In this document: piece by piece, positions 25,815 through 34,750 of the stretch | Position numbering within the stretch: position 1 is the first letter of the stretch | Layout of the letters: every line of letters begins with the position of its first letter | Assembly (NCBI GenBank): GCA_963831705.1 | Contig: CAWHRE010000010.1 | Location: forward strand, 2,073,885-2,137,884 | Source: DASQPR01 sp963831705 | Lineage (GTDB): Bacteria; Actinomycetota; Actinomycetes; Mycobacteriales; Micromonosporaceae | Direction: 5' to 3' | Length of the DNA: 64,000 bases | Notes under the pieces: model-generated | The model's database searches: none | What the model was told of the DNA's origin: nothing | What the model saw: the letters and a program-made list of their open reading frames with translations, nothing else | Position numbers and translations under genes: made by a program

Positions 25815-26708
25815 ATGCGTACTCCAGGTTGGATCACTCAACATGTGGCGGCGCTGCGGGCACTGCTCGTACTGACGATCATCACTGGTATCGCCTATCC
25901 GCTGCTGGTCACCGGGATCGCCCAGATACCCGGCCTACAGCACCCGGCCGACGGGTCATTGATCAAGGTGGGCGGTACGACCGTCGGCAGTTCGCAGATC
26001 GGGCAGTTGTTCACCGACGACAACGGCAACGCACTGCCGCAGTACTTCCAGTCCCGACCGTCGGCGGCTGGCGACGGCTACGACCCGACCGCCACATCGG
26101 CCTCCAACCTCGGGCCCGAAAACGTCGTCGACACCCTGCCGAACCCGGCCGACAAGACCGACACCGGCAAACAAAGCCTGCTCACCCAGGTCTGCACTCG
26201 CAGCGTGGACGTCGGCAAGCTCGAGGGCGTCTCCGGTGCGCGACCGTACTGCACCCCAGGTGGCCTCGGTGCGGTCCTGGTCGTGGTTCGGGAGGGTGGC
26301 ACCCCGACCGGGAAGATCACGGCGGTGTACTCGGTGAACGAGGCCTGCCCGGCCACACCGTTCATCACGACGTACAAGGGGGTGGCGGTGCAATGTGCCA
26401 AGTTCGGCATTGACTACACCCAACTCGGCACGATCACACCGATCCGCGGCGACGCTCCCGCGCACCCGGCAGTGCCCGCCGACGCGGTCACGGCCAGCGG
26501 CAGCGGCCTGGATCCACAGATCAGCCCGGCCTACGCCGACTTGCAGGCTCCGCGGATCGCGAAAACACGCGGCATAGACGTGGCATCGGTGCATCAATTG
26601 ATTGCCAAGTACACGGTTGGACGAGGACTCGGTTTCATGGGCGAGCCGGCGGTGAACGTGCTGCAACTCAACGTCGCGCTCGACCAGCACTACCCGTTCC
26701 ACAGTTAG
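25815..26708 (+). CDS. kdpC: Potassium-transporting ATPase subunit KdpC, enlarged form
   Basis: The N-terminal helix and periplasmic start are standard: LRALLVLTIITGIAYPLLVTG, then SLI, GSSQIGQLF, PQYFQSRPSAAGDGYDPTATSASNLGP. The C-terminal part is also typical (VTASGSGLDPQISPAYADLQ, RIAKTRGI, GEPAVNVLQLNVALD). Between them, about residues 120-215, lies an extra segment of some 95 residues with four Cys, not present in the roughly 190-residue KdpC of E. coli, giving 297 residues in total. KdpC stabilises nucleotide binding by KdpB. AGAGGGA precedes the ATG, 12 bases after kdpB. Confidence 0.93.
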   Translation: MRTPGWITQHVAALRALLVLTIITGIAYPLLVTGIAQIPGLQHPADGSLIKVGGTTVGSSQIGQLFTDDNGNALPQYFQSRPSAAGDGYDPTATSASNLGPENVVDTLPNPADKTDTGKQSLLTQVCTRSVDVGKLEGVSGARPYCTPGGLGAVLVVVREGGTPTGKITAVYSVNEACPATPFITTYKGVAVQCAKFGIDYTQLGTITPIRGDAPAHPAVPADAVTASGSGLDPQISPAYADLQAPRIAKTRGIDVASVHQLIAKYTVGRGLGFMGEPAVNVLQLNVALDQHYPFHS

Positions 26709-26746
26709 CCAAGGTTCGACGGGGGGAATGATAGGAAAGGAGTGGC

Positions 26747-29275
26747 GTGACCACTGGAGCGCTGCGCGTCTATCTTGGTGCGGCCCCCGGCGTCGGAAAG
26801 ACGTATCGAATGCTCGAAGAGGGACATCGACGTCGGGAACGCGGCACTGATGTCGTGGTCGGGTTCGTGGAAACGCACGGCCGACCGTACACGGAAGCCA
26901 TGCTCGAAGATCTTGAAATTGTCCCCCGAGCCGAGATTGTGTATCGGGGCTCGACATTCACCGAGATGGACGTCGACGCGATCCTCGCGCGCAAGCCGGA
27001 CGTCGTGCTCGTCGACGAAATGGCGCACACGAACGTCCCGGGCGCGCGCAACGCGAAGCGGTGGCAGGATATCCAAGAGCTGCTCACGGCTGGAATCACC
27101 GTGATCACCACGGTAAACGTGCAGCATCTTGAGTCGATCAATGACGTCGTGCAGCAGATCACCGGTGTGCCGCAGCGTGAGACCGTGCCGGACGAGATCG
27201 TACGGCGAGCCGAGCAGATCGAACTCGTTGACATGGCGCCCGAAGCGCTGCGGCGGCGGATGGCGCACGGCAACATCTACCGGCCGGAGAAGGTCGACGC
27301 GGCGCTCGGCAATTACTTCCGGGTCGGAAACCTCACCGCGCTGCGCGAGTTGGCGCTGCTCTGGCTCGCCGACAAGGTCGACGAGCAGCTCGACCGGTAC
27401 CGCGCCGATCACAACATTTCGGCGACTTGGGAAGCGCGTGAGCGCGTCGTCGTCGCTCTGACCGGCGGACCCGAGGGTGACACCCTGATCCGCCGGGCTG
27501 CGCGCGTCGCCGCCCGGACCAAGGGTGCGGACCTTCTCGCCGTGCACGTAGCACGCAACGATGGTTTATCCGGCGGCAGCCCAGCCAATCTCGAACGGCA
27601 ACGTTCGCTGGTGGAGAGTCTCGGCGGCAGTTACCACCAGGTGGTCGGCGCGGATATCACCACCGCGCTGCTCGACTTCGCCCGTGGCGTCAACGCGAGT
27701 CAGCTTGTGCTCGGCGCGAGTCGGCGGGGCCGATTGGCGCATTTGCTCTCGCCTGGCGTCGGGTTCAATACGGCGGCGCGATCCGGCGCGATCGACGTAC
27801 ACCTCGTTACGCACGAGGAGGTCGGGCGCGGAAGCCGGATCGACGTGCCGGAGTCCGCCTTGACATCCCGGCGTCGCTGGATGGGCTTCGTACTCGCCGC
27901 GACCGGACTTCCGCTGCTCACGCTCGCGCTGTCCCAACTGCGCGGATCGCTTTCGCTGCCGAGCGACATCCTGCTGTACCTCGGCTGGGTGGTCGTGGTG
28001 GCACTGGTCGGCGGATTGTGGCCGGCCCTTGTTGCGGTCGTGGTCGGCACGGTACTGCTGAACTATTACTTCACGCCGCCGATCCATACGTTGACGATCG
28101 ACGAGCACGAGAACGTCCTGGCGCTCGTGGTGTACCTCGCGGTCGCGGTGGCGGTCAGCGTCACCGTCGACCGGGCGGCCCGCCGTACGCGTGAAGCAGC
28201 GGTCGCCCGCAGCGAGGCGGAGACGCTGTCCACGCTGGCCGGCAGCGTCGTACGGGGGAGTCGCGTGCTTCCGGCCCTGCTTGATCAGCTCCGGGAGGCG
28301 TACGGGTTCACCGGCGTCACGTTGCTCGAACGCCGGCCCGGCACGCCGGGAGGCCCGGACGTGTACCGGGACCAGGGCGCCTGGGTCGTCGCAGCCGCCG
28401 TTGGCGACCAGCCGTGCCGCACACCCGAACAGGGCGATGCCGAGGTGCCGGTGGATGACGAGTTCTCGCTGGTGTTGCGCGGGCATCCGCTGGCGGCGGC
28501 GGATCGTCGGGTGGTCGAGGCATTCGCCGCGCAGGCGTCGGTCGCGCTGCGCCAGGAGCGGCTGGCCGATCAGGCAGCGTCAGCGGCGACGCTGTCCGAG
28601 GTGGATCGGCTGCGTACGGCGCTGCTTTCGGCGGTGAGCCACGACTTGCGTACGCCGTTGACGTCGGCCCGGGCCGCGATCGACGGCCTCCGTAGTCAGG
28701 ACGTCGAACTCAGCGCCGCCGACCACGATGAGCTGCTCGAAGCCGCATCGATCTCGCTGGACCGGCTGACCCGGTTGGTCGACAACCTGCTCGACATGAG
28801 CCGATTGCAGGCCGGTTCCCTGGGCATGGTCCGGCAGCCGATCAGCCTCGACGGTGTCGTTGCGCGCGCGCTCGACGATCTCGGACCGGAGGGGGAGAAG
28901 ATCGAGTTGCACATGCCGGTCGATCCGCCGGACATCCTCGCCGATCCGATGCTGATCGAACGCGTACTCGTGAACCTGCTGGCAAATGCCGTTCGCTACA
29001 GCCCGGAAGGCCGACCGCCGATCGTGTCGGTCAGTGATCATGCCGGATTTGTGGAAACGCGCATCATCGACCATGGCCCGGGCATTCCGGCCGCCCATTG
29101 GGACGAGGTCTTCCTGCCGTTCCAGCGCCTCGGTGACCGGGACAACGAGACCGGCGTCGGCTTGGGGTTGGCGCTGTCCCGTGGTCTGGCAGAGGCCATG
29201 GGCGGGACGCTGACGCCCGAGTCAACACCGGGCGGCGGCCTCACGATGACGCTCCGCCTCCCGGCCGCAACCTAA
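26747..29275 (+). CDS. kdpD: Osmosensitive K+ channel histidine kinase KdpD
   Basis: An 842-residue sensor kinase. The N-terminal KdpD domain has Walker A GAAPGVGKT (11-19) and VLVDEMAHTNVPG; a Usp domain follows (about 225-355); four membrane helices of the DUF4118 region lie around 375-490; a GAF-like linker follows; then the HisKA box SAVSHDLRTPL with His632; and an HATPase domain (LVNLLANAVRYSP, DHGPGIP, GVGLGLALS). GTG start with GGAAAGGAG upstream. It senses low K+ and phosphorylates KdpE to switch on kdpFABC. The partner kdpE is not next to it: a hairpin and an unrelated gene on the other strand follow. Confidence 0.95.
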   Translation: MTTGALRVYLGAAPGVGKTYRMLEEGHRRRERGTDVVVGFVETHGRPYTEAMLEDLEIVPRAEIVYRGSTFTEMDVDAILARKPDVVLVDEMAHTNVPGARNAKRWQDIQELLTAGITVITTVNVQHLESINDVVQQITGVPQRETVPDEIVRRAEQIELVDMAPEALRRRMAHGNIYRPEKVDAALGNYFRVGNLTALRELALLWLADKVDEQLDRYRADHNISATWEARERVVVALTGGPEGDTLIRRAARVAARTKGADLLAVHVARNDGLSGGSPANLERQRSLVESLGGSYHQVVGADITTALLDFARGVNASQLVLGASRRGRLAHLLSPGVGFNTAARSGAIDVHLVTHEEVGRGSRIDVPESALTSRRRWMGFVLAATGLPLLTLALSQLRGSLSLPSDILLYLGWVVVVALVGGLWPALVAVVVGTVLLNYYFTPPIHTLTIDEHENVLALVVYLAVAVAVSVTVDRAARRTREAAVARSEAETLSTLAGSVVRGSRVLPALLDQLREAYGFTGVTLLERRPGTPGGPDVYRDQGAWVVAAAVGDQPCRTPEQGDAEVPVDDEFSLVLRGHPLAAADRRVVEAFAAQASVALRQERLADQAASAATLSEVDRLRTALLSAVSHDLRTPLTSARAAIDGLRSQDVELSAADHDELLEAASISLDRLTRLVDNLLDMSRLQAGSLGMVRQPISLDGVVARALDDLGPEGEKIELHMPVDPPDILADPMLIERVLVNLLANAVRYSPEGRPPIVSVSDHAGFVETRIIDHGPGIPAAHWDEVFLPFQRLGDRDNETGVGLGLALSRGLAEAMGGTLTPESTPGGGLTMTLRLPAAT

Positions 29276-29295
29276 GAGCCGGCCGCCCTACGCCG

Positions 29296-29354
29296 CAACT
29301 TCGCGGATGTTGTTGGATTGGAGATCCGTTAACCCGACAACATCCGTGAAGTTG
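29296..29354. terminator. Long hairpin after kdpD
   Basis: CAACTTCGCGGATGTTGT (29296-29313) pairs with 29337-29354 over 18 bases with one G-U pair, 23-base loop. It lies between kdpD and the convergent secreted-protein gene and can serve both. Confidence 0.6.
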
Positions 29355-29366
29355 TGTCGATCATGG

Positions 29367-29849
29367 CTACGGGACCGCCACGAACGTGACGTTCACCGTG
29401 TACGTCCGAGCGGTCGGGCTGGTCGGCAACGGTACGAACGCGACCGCACCGGTGCCCGAGCACGGGAACGTCAACCCGGCCGGGATCGGCGCCGAAACCG
29501 CCCAATCGTGCAGGATGGTCGGCGTCACGGTGCCGGACGCCGTGCCGAACACCACCTCGATCTCGTTCGCGGCGGTGCCGGTGTAGCCGGTCAGACTGCT
29601 GACCGGCGGCGTCACCGGCAGCGCTTTGACGGACTGGCCGGCGGCCGGGTGGCCGATCTGCGTGACGACCGGACCGAGGCAACTGACCTTGATGACGGCG
29701 TTGCTGGCGGCGCCGTTGACTTCGCCGATGAACGGGTTGCCGGGCGCGATCGGGGCCGGGTCGACGATTCCGTCGGCCATGGCGGGGGCGGCCGCACCAC
29801 CGACGATCAGCGCGACGGTTGCAGCGATCATGAGGAGTCTGCGGGACAT
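29367..29849 (-). CDS. Small secreted protein of unknown function
   Basis: 160 residues. MSRRLLMIAATVALIVGGAA followed by APAMA is a signal peptide with a likely cut after AMA. The mature part is a beta-rich domain of about 130 residues with two Cys, probably a disulfide (VSCLGPV, FPCSGTG), and no charged catalytic motif. The ATG at 29849 is chosen since it begins the signal sequence; the in-frame extension upstream is not signal-like. No family recognised. Confidence 0.6.
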   Translation of the reverse strand: MSRRLLMIAATVALIVGGAAAPAMADGIVDPAPIAPGNPFIGEVNGAASNAVIKVSCLGPVVTQIGHPAAGQSVKALPVTPPVSSLTGYTGTAANEIEVVFGTASGTVTPTILHDWAVSAPIPAGLTFPCSGTGAVAFVPLPTSPTARTYTVNVTFVAVP

Positions 29850-29937
29850 TGGGGTCTCCCTAACGTGTGTCGGATGCCAACGCAACCACACGTTAGATTT
29901 AACAATTCAGATACGTCAATGTCATCCTGTTCTGTAG

Positions 29938-31062
29938 TCAGCTCGCTGAGTAGACCCGGCCCTTCCACGCGCCACCGGAGCCTCGGTAGTGCTGGATCGC
30001 CGAGTCGATCGTCATGCCGAGATAGAGCGTCGTGATGAATGGCAGTGCGAGCGCCAGCAGTGGCGACAGCCGGTAGTAGCGCAACATCGGCACGTACAGA
30101 CCAGCGAGCAGCAGCCATCCAGCCGTGCCGAGCACGACGGTCAGTGGATCGCCAGTGGCTGCGCCGACGATCGTGGCCAGCGGCGGCACCCAGAAGATCA
30201 AGGCCAGACCCAGGACGGAACCGATCAAAAGATAGAGCGAATGACGAAGCTGGGCGTACGCGCTGCGGCTGACCATCCGCCACAGCATGCCGAGTCCCGG
30301 GTACGGCCGGACCGAGTTCACGTCGTCCGCGAGTCCGAGAAACGTCCGACCGCCACTCGCCTTCACGGCCTTCGCCAGCGCGACATCGTCGATGATCGCC
30401 CGCCGGATCGCATCGAAGCCGCCCGCGTTTTCCAGCGCCGTACGGCGGATGAGGCTGCACCCACCGGCCGCAGCTGCCGTTCGGGCACCCGGTTTGTTGC
30501 TCCACCGAAATGGAAACAGCAGCGCGAAGAAGTACACGAAGGCCGGCACGATCAGGCGTTCCCAGCCGGTGCGTACGCGCAACTTCGCCATTTGTGACAC
30601 GAGCGCGTACCCGTGCGCTTCGGCGGCACTGATCATCGCGGTCAGCGAGTTCGGCCGGTGTGCGATGTCGGCATCGGTGAGCAGCAGATAGTCGACGTCG
30701 CCGGCAGCCTCGACACCGGCTCGCAGCGCCCAGAGCTTGCCGGCCCAACCATCCGGCAGCGGTCCCGGGTGTACCACGGTGACGTCCGGCCAGCGTGTCT
30801 TGATCAGTTCGCCGGTACCGTCGGTCGAGTTGTCGTCGCACAGGATCACCCGTACGTCGCCGGGGTAATCCTGAGCCAGCAACGTCGGTACGGTCTCCGG
30901 CAATACGTCCGCTTCGTCGCGAGCCGGTACCACGATCGCCACACTCGGCCAGCGTTCCGGCCCCGGTGTCTCGGCAAGACGAATATCGGTACGCCAGTAA
31001 AACCCACGTGCTATCGAAAGCCATAGCCATGCGGCGAGCGCTACGGCGGCGAGAATCCACAC
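29938..31062 (-). CDS. Membrane GT2 glycosyltransferase, HpnB-like
   Basis: About 374 residues. An N-terminal helix (WILAAVALAAWLWLSIA) is followed by a GT-A domain with VAIVVPARDEADVLPETV, ILCDDNSTDGT, LLLTDADIAH (DxD-type) and AIIDDVALAKAV, then two or three C-terminal membrane helices. PGPLPDGWAGKLWAL is the pattern of HpnB, the hopene-associated glycosyltransferase. No hopanoid genes are in the window, so the acceptor is open. The start is uncertain: GTG 31062 is chosen because the longer reading (31110) would begin inside the adjacent hairpin. Confidence 0.78.
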   Translation of the reverse strand: MWILAAVALAAWLWLSIARGFYWRTDIRLAETPGPERWPSVAIVVPARDEADVLPETVPTLLAQDYPGDVRVILCDDNSTDGTGELIKTRWPDVTVVHPGPLPDGWAGKLWALRAGVEAAGDVDYLLLTDADIAHRPNSLTAMISAAEAHGYALVSQMAKLRVRTGWERLIVPAFVYFFALLFPFRWSNKPGARTAAAAGGCSLIRRTALENAGGFDAIRRAIIDDVALAKAVKASGGRTFLGLADDVNSVRPYPGLGMLWRMVSRSAYAQLRHSLYLLIGSVLGLALIFWVPPLATIVGAATGDPLTVVLGTAGWLLLAGLYVPMLRYYRLSPLLALALPFITTLYLGMTIDSAIQHYRGSGGAWKGRVYSAS

Positions 31063-31087
31063 GCCATCGATCTTGCACCCTGGGCAA

Positions 31088-31140
31088 CGTGATCGTGTAG
31101 CGCCGTACACGCTCTGGCGTGCCGGCGCTACACGATCACG
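31088..31140. terminator. Long hairpin upstream of the HpnB-like gene and downstream of the LLM gene
   Basis: CGTGATCGTGTAGCGCCG (31088-31105) pairs perfectly with 31123-31140 (18 bases, 17-base loop). It lies 3 bases beyond the stop of the LLM gene, which reads on the minus strand, and so terminates it. Confidence 0.6.
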
Positions 31141-31143
31141 AGG

Positions 31144-32019
31144 TCAGCCGATCTCGGCGAGGCGCGGAATGACGTACTCGGACAGTTGGCTCACGTAGCC
31201 GGCCGGATCGGGGCCCATCGGTGCGATCTCGACGAGGTCGATGCCGATCTTCGCGTACTCCTCCATCAGTGAGAGGAACGCGTCCGGATCCGACAGCGGA
31301 TCGCGGGCCGTGAGCGTCTTGGTGATTGTGGCCAGGTCACGACCTTCGTTCTCGCAGTGCTCGGCCAGGATGTCGAGCTTGCGCTTGACCTCGTCCGGCG
31401 TGGTCGCGAACAGGTTGCAGGCGTCCGCGTATCGGGCGACGAGCCGCAGCGTCTTCTTCTCGCCGCCGCCGCCGATCAGGATCGGCGGACGCGGCGACTG
31501 CGAGCGGGCGCGGCGAGCAGATCGTCTCGGCGAGCTGGTAGTACTTGCCGTCGTAGGGCCCGTCGTTGTCGCTCCACATCTGCTCGCAGATCTGGATCGT
31601 CTCCTCGAGCCGCTCGAACCGCTCGCCGACCGGCGGGAACGGCGACGCCGAGGGCCTTGTGCTCGCGCTCGTACCAGGCGGCGCCGACGCCGAGCATCGC
31701 GCGACCGCCGGACAGCACGTCGAGCGTGGTGACGATCTTCGCGAGCAGACCCGGGTGCCGGTAGGTGACACCGGTGACCATCAGGCTCGAGCCTGATCCG
31801 CTCGGTCTTGGCCGGCCACGAAGCCGAGCGACGTGTAGCCCTCGAGCATCGGGTCGTGCGCGATCTGCCGAAGTGCTCCATCTGGAACCAGTGGTCCATC
31901 ACGTGAACCAGGCGCAGACCGCCGTCCTCGGCCGCCTTCGCGGTGTCGCCGAGCGCCGGCCGCAGCCCTGCCGGGCCGCCGGGGAGCGTGAAGTTCATGA
32001 AGTGAATGCCTACCTGCAT
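31144..32019 (-). pseudogene. LLM-class (luciferase-like, F420-type) oxidoreductase with multiple indels
   Basis: From 32019 (GGAGATCGGCAC before the ATG) the chain reads MQVGIHFMNFTLPGG, then DTAKAAEDGGLRLVHVMDHW, typical of F420-dependent LLM enzymes. It then leaves frame near 31860. Later pieces are readable in other frames: DPMLEGYTSLGFVAG, VTGVTYRHPGLLAKIVTTLD, VLSGGRAMLGVGAAWYE, PPVGERFERLEETIQICEQM, RPPILIGGGGEKKTLRLVARYADACNLF, with the last 110 residues in the starting frame. At least five indels, both insertions and losses, are needed. An intact version would be about 290 residues and would reduce or oxidise an organic substrate with F420 or FMN. Confidence 0.8.
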
Positions 32020-32115
32020 GTGCCGATCTCCTACCTGAGTAACTCGCAACGTTCGCCTCGGCGAGCATATGGCTGCTCTCCGAAATCAGTTGCTCGGCCT
32101 GGCAGACTTCAAACC

Positions 32116-33564
32116 GTGACTCTGGACTTTGATCGTGGCGCCGGGCTTCTTCATAGGCTGACCTCCTACAACACCGAGCGAGAGTGGGACGTGCCGGCCG
32201 ACGATCCGAGGCTGCGGCACGACCTCGTTCCGAACGATCGAGCGATCGCGCCGCCACCGGCCAAGCAGTACGCGGCCGATCTGCCGGTCGTGGCGTTGCC
32301 ACGCGACCTTCCTCGACCCGGCACGACCGCCACCGCCGTGCTGGCCGGCGTCCCAATCGCCGACGGCGCACTCGACGCGGCTCAGCTGGGACGCGTGCTG
32401 TTCCTTGGTGGCGGCGTCGTGCGGACTCTGGAGCGCAACGGGACTCGGATGCTGTTTCGGGCATCCGGTTCGGCCGGGGCACGGTTCCCGCTGGAGCTTT
32501 ATGCGAGTACGCGCAACGTGGCCGGCGTACCTGACGGCGTCCACTGGTATGACCCGGTGGAACATGTTTTGGTGCAGGTCGGACCGCCTGCTGGCGGCGA
32601 TGTGACGACTCTGGTCGTGACCGGGATACCGTGGCGGACCGGCTGGCGCTACGCCGAACGAGGCTGGCGGCACGTGTATTGGGACGGCGGCACGCTGCTG
32701 TCCCAACTCACCGCTGCGGCGGAAAGCGCTGGCCTCCGACCGCAACTGCGGACGCTGTTCCCGGACGCAGAAGTACGCGATCTCGTCGGCGCGGATGGCG
32801 TACACGAGCAGCCGATCGCACTGGTGTCGTTCGGCGACGGTACGCCCGCGATTTCGTCTTCTGGCCCTGCGGCGGACGGGTTCCTGCCGCCGGTGGAGTT
32901 CCCGGTGGTGACCGAGGCGCAGCGGGCCGGTGAACGCTCCTCGCTCGGTTCGCCATGGCCGGTCGCCGCCGAGCTGCCGGACGTCCCGGACGCGCCGTCG
33001 CTGGACGAGGTCGTTCTCCGTCGTGGATCCCAGCGCCGGATGGACCGCAACGCGACAGTGCCACGTACGACGTTGGAATGGTCGATGCGGGCTGCCATGC
33101 GCGGGATCGACGTGCCGCACTGGATCGCCGTACACGGGGTGGACGACGTCGGACCGGGACTCTACCGCTGGCCGGATCTCGACAGCCCGATCAGATCCGG
33201 AAATCTGCGCGACGAGCTGCTGCGGATCTGTCTCGATCAGTCCCTCGGAGCCGAGGCCGCGTACGTGGTGATCTCCGCGATCTCCGGGTCGGAACTCGAC
33301 GATCGCGGTTACCGCGATGCGCAGCTTGCCGCCGGTCTCGTCGAGGGGCGATTGCATCTGGCGGCGTACGCGCTCGGGGCCAGCGCGACCGGCATGACGT
33401 TCATCGATTCGGAGATGCCCGCGTTCCTGGAGCAACCGGACGACCTGGTGACGTTGCTGTTCACCTGCGTAGGTGTCGGCGAATACGAGTCCCGTCCGGG
33501 CGGCGGCCCTGGTACACCGGTCGAATTCCGCTACGTCTCGGCAAGACTGGGTTCCGACTCCTAA
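32116..33564 (+). CDS. SagB-type nitroreductase-fold protein
   Basis: A 482-residue protein with two halves of nitroreductase fold. The start (LLHRLTSYNTEREWDVP) is the usual SagB/ThcOx-like N-terminus. The second half has VVLRRGSQRRMDRNATVPRT (FMN phosphate-binding Arg residues), GLYRW, LAAYALGASATGMTFID and the C-terminal GGGPGTPVEF. SagB-type enzymes oxidise azolines to azoles in peptide natural products, but many actinobacterial relatives stand alone with unknown substrates. No YcaO cyclodehydratase or precursor peptide is next to it. GTG start at 32116, without a strong ribosome site. It is divergent from the LLM gene. Confidence 0.78.
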   Translation: MTLDFDRGAGLLHRLTSYNTEREWDVPADDPRLRHDLVPNDRAIAPPPAKQYAADLPVVALPRDLPRPGTTATAVLAGVPIADGALDAAQLGRVLFLGGGVVRTLERNGTRMLFRASGSAGARFPLELYASTRNVAGVPDGVHWYDPVEHVLVQVGPPAGGDVTTLVVTGIPWRTGWRYAERGWRHVYWDGGTLLSQLTAAAESAGLRPQLRTLFPDAEVRDLVGADGVHEQPIALVSFGDGTPAISSSGPAADGFLPPVEFPVVTEAQRAGERSSLGSPWPVAAELPDVPDAPSLDEVVLRRGSQRRMDRNATVPRTTLEWSMRAAMRGIDVPHWIAVHGVDDVGPGLYRWPDLDSPIRSGNLRDELLRICLDQSLGAEAAYVVISAISGSELDDRGYRDAQLAAGLVEGRLHLAAYALGASATGMTFIDSEMPAFLEQPDDLVTLLFTCVGVGEYESRPGGGPGTPVEFRYVSARLGSDS

Positions 33565-33614
33565 ACGCTGTGGCTGATGGCGAGCATCGGCGCATTCGAG
33601 GAGTCGTTCCGCAG

Positions 33615-34622
33615 CTAGAAGAGGGCTAGCTGGCCGGGCATTGGGTCGTACCGTCTGCGACGTGTCGTCCACTGTTTCGGCGCGGGTACCGCGTGCGGCG
33701 TGCCGGGCGGCGGCGCGCCTCCGACCAGCGCCCACAACGACGGCCCAAGAATGATGCCGCGAGCGGCGAGTGCCAGCCGCATCACTGCGCGATCGATCGG
33801 CAGGCGTACCGATTCGAGCCGTGGGATCGGCAGGTCGTTCCGCATCGACATGAGCCGCCGATTCCGGGCCACCGCCTCGCGCGCCGCAGCCGAGCCGAGG
33901 TGGTCCCCCGGCCGATCTCCGACCACGTCATACACGGCCTGCCGGTCGCCACGATCCCAGGCTTCCCATGCGGCATCAACGCTGCCGAACGCGGCGAGCA
34001 GTCGAGCCGATGTCGCCGAACCGAATCCCGGCACGCCACGCAGGTTGTCCGACGGATCGCCGCGAAGTGCCGCGTAGTCCCGGTACTGCGTCGGGGCAAC
34101 GCCGTAGATCTCCTCAAGCGATGTCGGCGTCACCAGCACGGCCTCACTGAAACCGCCGTTGCGGATGCGCAGCACCGAGGTGGTCGCGTCGATCAGTGCG
34201 AACGCGTCTCGATCGCTCGTCATCAGGACGGACCGCCAGCCGCTGGTACGCGCATGGGCGGCACAACTTGCCAGGACGTCATCGGCCTCGTACGCGGTCG
34301 GCACCACGATCGTCAGTCCGGCCGCACGCAGGAGGCCGGGCGCGGCCAGGATTTGTTCCGCGAGATCGGCCGGTTTCTCCGGGCGCTGCGCTTTATATGG
34401 TGGATAGTCCGCCTTGCGGGCTGAATGCTCCGGACAGTCGAATCCGACCACGACCGCATCCGGCCGCAGTCGCGCGGCGGCTCGGGCCACGTAGCCGACC
34501 AGGCCTTTCAGCGCCCAGACCGGGCGTCCTTGCTGGTCGCGGACCTCGCCGGTCGCGGCGGCGTGGTAGGCGCGGTGCAGCAGGCTGTTGCCATCCAGGA
34601 CGAGGAGCAGCGGAGCCGGCAC
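33615..34622 (-). CDS. Stand-alone 5'-3' exonuclease (PolA N-domain/flap nuclease family) with clamp-binding tail
   Basis: A 335-residue single-domain nuclease. LLLVLDGNSLLHRAYHA, VGFDCPEHSARKADYPPYKAQR, PTAYEADDVLASCA and MTSDRDAFALI are the acidic metal-binding motifs of the 5'-3' exonuclease family; GDPSDNLRGVPGFG is the helix-3-turn DNA-binding part. It lacks the polymerase domain. The last residues, PMPGQLALF, match the QLxLF beta-clamp binding motif. It should remove RNA primers or flaps during lagging-strand synthesis or repair, tethered to the sliding clamp. GTG start at 34622. Confidence 0.88.
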   Translation of the reverse strand: MPAPLLLVLDGNSLLHRAYHAAATGEVRDQQGRPVWALKGLVGYVARAAARLRPDAVVVGFDCPEHSARKADYPPYKAQRPEKPADLAEQILAAPGLLRAAGLTIVVPTAYEADDVLASCAAHARTSGWRSVLMTSDRDAFALIDATTSVLRIRNGGFSEAVLVTPTSLEEIYGVAPTQYRDYAALRGDPSDNLRGVPGFGSATSARLLAAFGSVDAAWEAWDRGDRQAVYDVVGDRPGDHLGSAAAREAVARNRRLMSMRNDLPIPRLESVRLPIDRAVMRLALAARGIILGPSLWALVGGAPPPGTPHAVPAPKQWTTRRRRYDPMPGQLALF

Positions 34623-34750
34623 CCGAACAGCCTAGCCGCCCAACCTGACCATCCCGAAGGTCCGCGTTCCGAGCGAGGCTTGAGGTGACTCCGAGGCGAC
34701 CACGTGGAAACGCTCGGTACGTATCGAGGCCGGGTGGCCACTATCTCGAC

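Noticed and set aside
32086..33735. Minus-strand open frame of about 549 codons
   Set aside because: Antisense of the SagB-type gene; composition dominated by Arg/His/Asp and no family pattern.
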